Shown one piece after another: positions 61,590 through 64,000 of a stretch of 64,000 nucleotides of DNA (position 1 is the stretch's first letter; each line of letters opens with the position of its first letter). The position numbers and the translations under genes are program-made. A model generated the notes under the pieces. It did no database searches. It had not been told where the DNA came from and saw only the letters and a program-made list of their open reading frames with translations. This stretch comes from Styela clava (taxonomy: Eukaryota > Chordata > Ascidiacea > Stolidobranchia > Styelidae), in contig NC_135251.1 of NCBI RefSeq assembly GCF_964204865.1, positions 6,944,001 through 7,008,000 on the forward strand, in the 5' to 3' direction.

Positions 61590-61720
61590 CGGGAATGGGT
61601 ATGTGCGAGAGGATTGCCGGACTCCACGTCGCCGCAGGGTGGTATTGCGAGACGGGGGACGGTTGGCTGTTAGCACATTGTAGTGATGAAAACACGCTTG
61701 CCACTACCGGTACCACGTGA
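61590..61720. repeat. SINE-like repeat fragment
   Basis: tatgtgcgagaggattgccg and gactccacgtcgccgcaggg are the closest relative here of the cggggagtccagcaatcccc end at 18709, in inverse orientation. Confidence 0.5.
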
Positions 61721-61737
61721 AAAAAAGGTACCAGTGA

Positions 61738-62024
61738 TTACTTATCGATTTTAATCGGTAAGTATGTTGATAGATATTTGTCTGTCTGTATGTCTGTTTG
61801 TCTGTTAGATGCACGCGATATCTCACGAAAGCGAGATTGAATCTACTCAAAATTTTGCATGTGCATTCATCTTATCTCGGACCAGAAGCCTATTGAATTT
61901 GGGCGAGTTGATAAATAATTAGTGATGAGACACACAGGTGTCACTATGGAGTAAGAGCACTGTTTTAAGGGATCCCCTAACTTTCGATCGATAAGTCTTC
62001 GGTCTCTGACCGATATTCTCGTTT
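61738..62024. mobile_element. R1 repeat copy 6 (inverted)
   Basis: ttacttatcgattttaatcg to tctctgaccgatattctcg. Carries the ggggatccc-type word near the end, like copies 1, 2 and 5. Outside any gene model. Confidence 0.75.
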
Positions 62025-62181
62025 GTTATTTGGGCCTAATTTTATTATAGTTTAAAATCTCGGTTGAAATATCAACCTTCAACACAACTAAATGTGTAGT
62101 AACTTCATGCTATATTTAATTTGATCACAGTAATTGATCTAAACACAGTAATTCCTTACTGAGACTGCTTGTCATGAGTAG

Positions 62182-62403
62182 GGCTGGGCATTTTCGAATA
62201 CTTTGTGATTTCAGAATCTAATCGAATAATTTTTTCGAATCGAATCTCGAATACAGAATAAATCACTCAGATAGATTACTAAGCATTCACACACAGAATA
62301 ACAAACACGTTTTATCAATAACTCACTACAGAAAATATTCATATGTTAGAATTTTGTTGAAAAAATATGACTCCAATGAAAAAAAAAATCAGGGAATTCA
62401 CCT
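62182..62403. mobile_element. Partial TAGGGCTGG-family element
   Basis: tagggctgggcattttcgaa and ttcgaatcgaatctcgaat begin as in 59664-60091. The following 62280-62400 matches the reverse complement of about 59770-59880 (aacacgttttatcaataac, tgaaaaaatatgactccaat). No right TIR before the next element starts at 62408. Confidence 0.5.
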
Positions 62404-62407
62404 AGAG

Positions 62408-64000
62408 CAGAGGTTCTCAAACTTTTGATGTTGCGGAGCCCTTGAAAAGGTTGACCATTATCCACGGAGCCCCAAAATAAATGTTAAAATTGTTACTTTC
62501 CAATTAATATTCCTGGGTAAGTTAAAAGTACTTTACTTAATTTGAATGCAACACCTTTTTAATAGGGTTAATACAAGTCATAAATGAATCTAAATTTCAA
62601 AGATAAATTATATATACTAAAGCTATAAATTTGACACTTGACAAACATATTAATAAATTAGGGGTCGAATCTTTTCCCTTTTGACATTTTTGGAAGACTT
62701 AAAAGGCGCTAAAAACGCGCGCGATTGCATTTTGTTACAATCGCCGATTGTTTTCGTCAGTATGGCGTGTTTTAAACCTTAAACATCTTTACGCCGATGT
62801 TTATTCTTCCTAAATCAAAAATTTCCATTGACATATACGTGTATTGTTCCACAATGACAACGATAATTGCTTTTTTGTTCTCGTGGGGAATTATGAGTTC
62901 AATGTAAAAAAACATGTTATCATATTATAGTCATCGGCGACGAAATACTAAAAATAATAACTAATAAAGAGGTAAATCCGCAACTCGAATTTCTTGATTG
63001 GAAAGCGGCATTCTAAAATATTAAAACTGAAACTTAAATGGGAGATAACACTATAAGTGTTGTTTCAGCAGACTTTTATAGACATTGTGAATCACAAAAT
63101 TTAGTTTTATGTTTACTTTGGTTATTCATCATAGTAACTGCGAAATCGAAACACAGTCAATTGTGCATGCGTTGTACCTTTTACCGCATGCAATAAAATA
63201 AATTACAATCGTTCATATTTTGCCCAGACCTTGGGTATTTTATGTTATTGGACACGTTTAGTGGCCATAACGATCGTTTCAATATTATGTTGTTGTTGTT
63301 CTTTGACACGTTTTTAAAAAATCGCTTTTCTCTTCGAATACTGGACCAATTGCTTTGAAATTTTCAGTGGTTGAAGATTAATTTCTTCGCTAGAAGGCTA
63401 TTACTTTTATTGATTTCAAAATTTTGCGTGAATTCTATGGAATTTGATATTTCGTCTAAAATTTTGCTGTATTATTTTTTATCCATGGGAACACGGATTT
63501 TAGTCAGTGTCATGACTGGCTGTACGTTTTGATTCGGCAAAATTCTTGCTACTGGAAATTCAGAACTTTTTTGAGGGTACCGGCTCTGGTCTAACGTGTC
63601 CATATATTTGTGCGTAGCTCTCTTGTTTTAGAATAGTATTCTTTCATTTTAGTATTCCTAATAGTAATCTCGAATCAAACGTGAGTGACGATGAGCACAA
63701 TTAGAATTATTACGACAAGGCACTTTAAATGCAATTTAAATGAAGAATGTTGCGTAGAAATTTCCAATTCCAACTTTGAACCCCTCCCTCTTAAGAATCC
63801 TGGCTGTGCTCCTACTTATAAATAATGTCATTTTTTAATTCCGCCTTTTTGCCATATTTCGAGGCTATATTGTTGTCCAATTTTATCAAAGCTGTTATTG
63901 CTTCTTTGAACAGTTACAAAATTAGCCAAGTCAGTATTTTGAAAAGTAACCGAATAGCTCGCGGAGCCCCTGGGTTTCTCTCGCGGAGCCCTGGGGCTCC
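62408..64000. mobile_element. hAT-like element cut by the window end
   Basis: Starts CAGAGGTTCTCAAACTTTTG, then gatgttgcggagccc; the window ends in tcgcggagccctggggctcc, the expected approach to the opposite TIR. The fragment is about 1.6 kb. No transposase ORF seen. A family C copy (63245-63630) is nested inside it. Confidence 0.6.
63245..63630. repeat. Family C repeat, interrupted, nested in a hAT
   Basis: Left part ttattggacacgtttagtgg to ttcttcgctagaaggctatt. Its middle (where TGACGTCA lies in other copies) is replaced by unrelated sequence. Right part gtgtccatatatttgtgcgt to agctctcttgtttt. Confidence 0.6.

Noticed and set aside
1-64000. tRNA, rRNA, CRISPR array or prokaryotic operon
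   Set aside because: None seen. The coding units are spliced and the only tRNA-like words are B-box resemblances in SINE-like repeats.

Overview
The window is animal nuclear DNA: A+T-rich, with GT-AG spliced genes of many short exons and a dense load of short DNA transposons and other dispersed repeats. The receptor architecture and repeat style suggest a marine invertebrate, possibly an ascidian, but no single feature proves the taxon.

Layout. (1) 124-4086, plus strand: a five-exon gene for a 250-residue Pro/Gln-rich protein of unknown function; intron 2 holds a 65-bp minisatellite and a near-perfect 205-bp palindrome. (2) 34815-56721, minus strand: a 20-exon adhesion GPCR gene. All 20 exons join in frame (3453 nt, 1150 residues): signal peptide, PAN/Apple-like region, GAIN domain, intact GPS with an HL|T cleavage site, seven TM segments most like ADGRD (group V) receptors, and a 372-residue tail ending in a class II PDZ ligand. 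(3) The 3' part of this gene (TM2 to the stop) is present again at 13899-20749 (copy A), with all eight exons intact and nearly identical to the upstream copy (copy B), but with no TM1, GPS or ectodomain. (4) Two older, broken tail-only copies lie at 7119-9749 (T1) and 28152-30514 (T2). The order T1-A ... T2-B indicates that a T-A pair was duplicated as a block of about 21 kb. (5) A unique island, 21321 to about 26450, separates the blocks. It holds a plus-strand 427-residue ORF with four TM segments and a KAP-NTPase-like layout. (6) 56722-64000 is mostly repeats; one minus-strand exon (61307-61398) looks like the 3' end of a gene that continues past the window.

Mobile DNA includes several hAT-type families with recognisable TIRs and some 8-bp target duplications, an unclassified ~290-bp family in six copies (called R1 here), palindromic elements built on a TATGTGTACCAAGATGGCG-like arm (M), and two related families carrying TGACGTCA (C and D). 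A hAT nested in a SINE-like repeat sits at the same place in copies A and B, so it is older than that duplication.

The most interesting reading is that one set of ectodomain+TM1 exons (56.7-42.8 kb) lies upstream of two intact TM2-to-tail cassettes (B, then A) in the same orientation and phase. Alternative splicing to the distal cassette is therefore possible on paper. The main competing explanation is an assembly or haplotype duplication.
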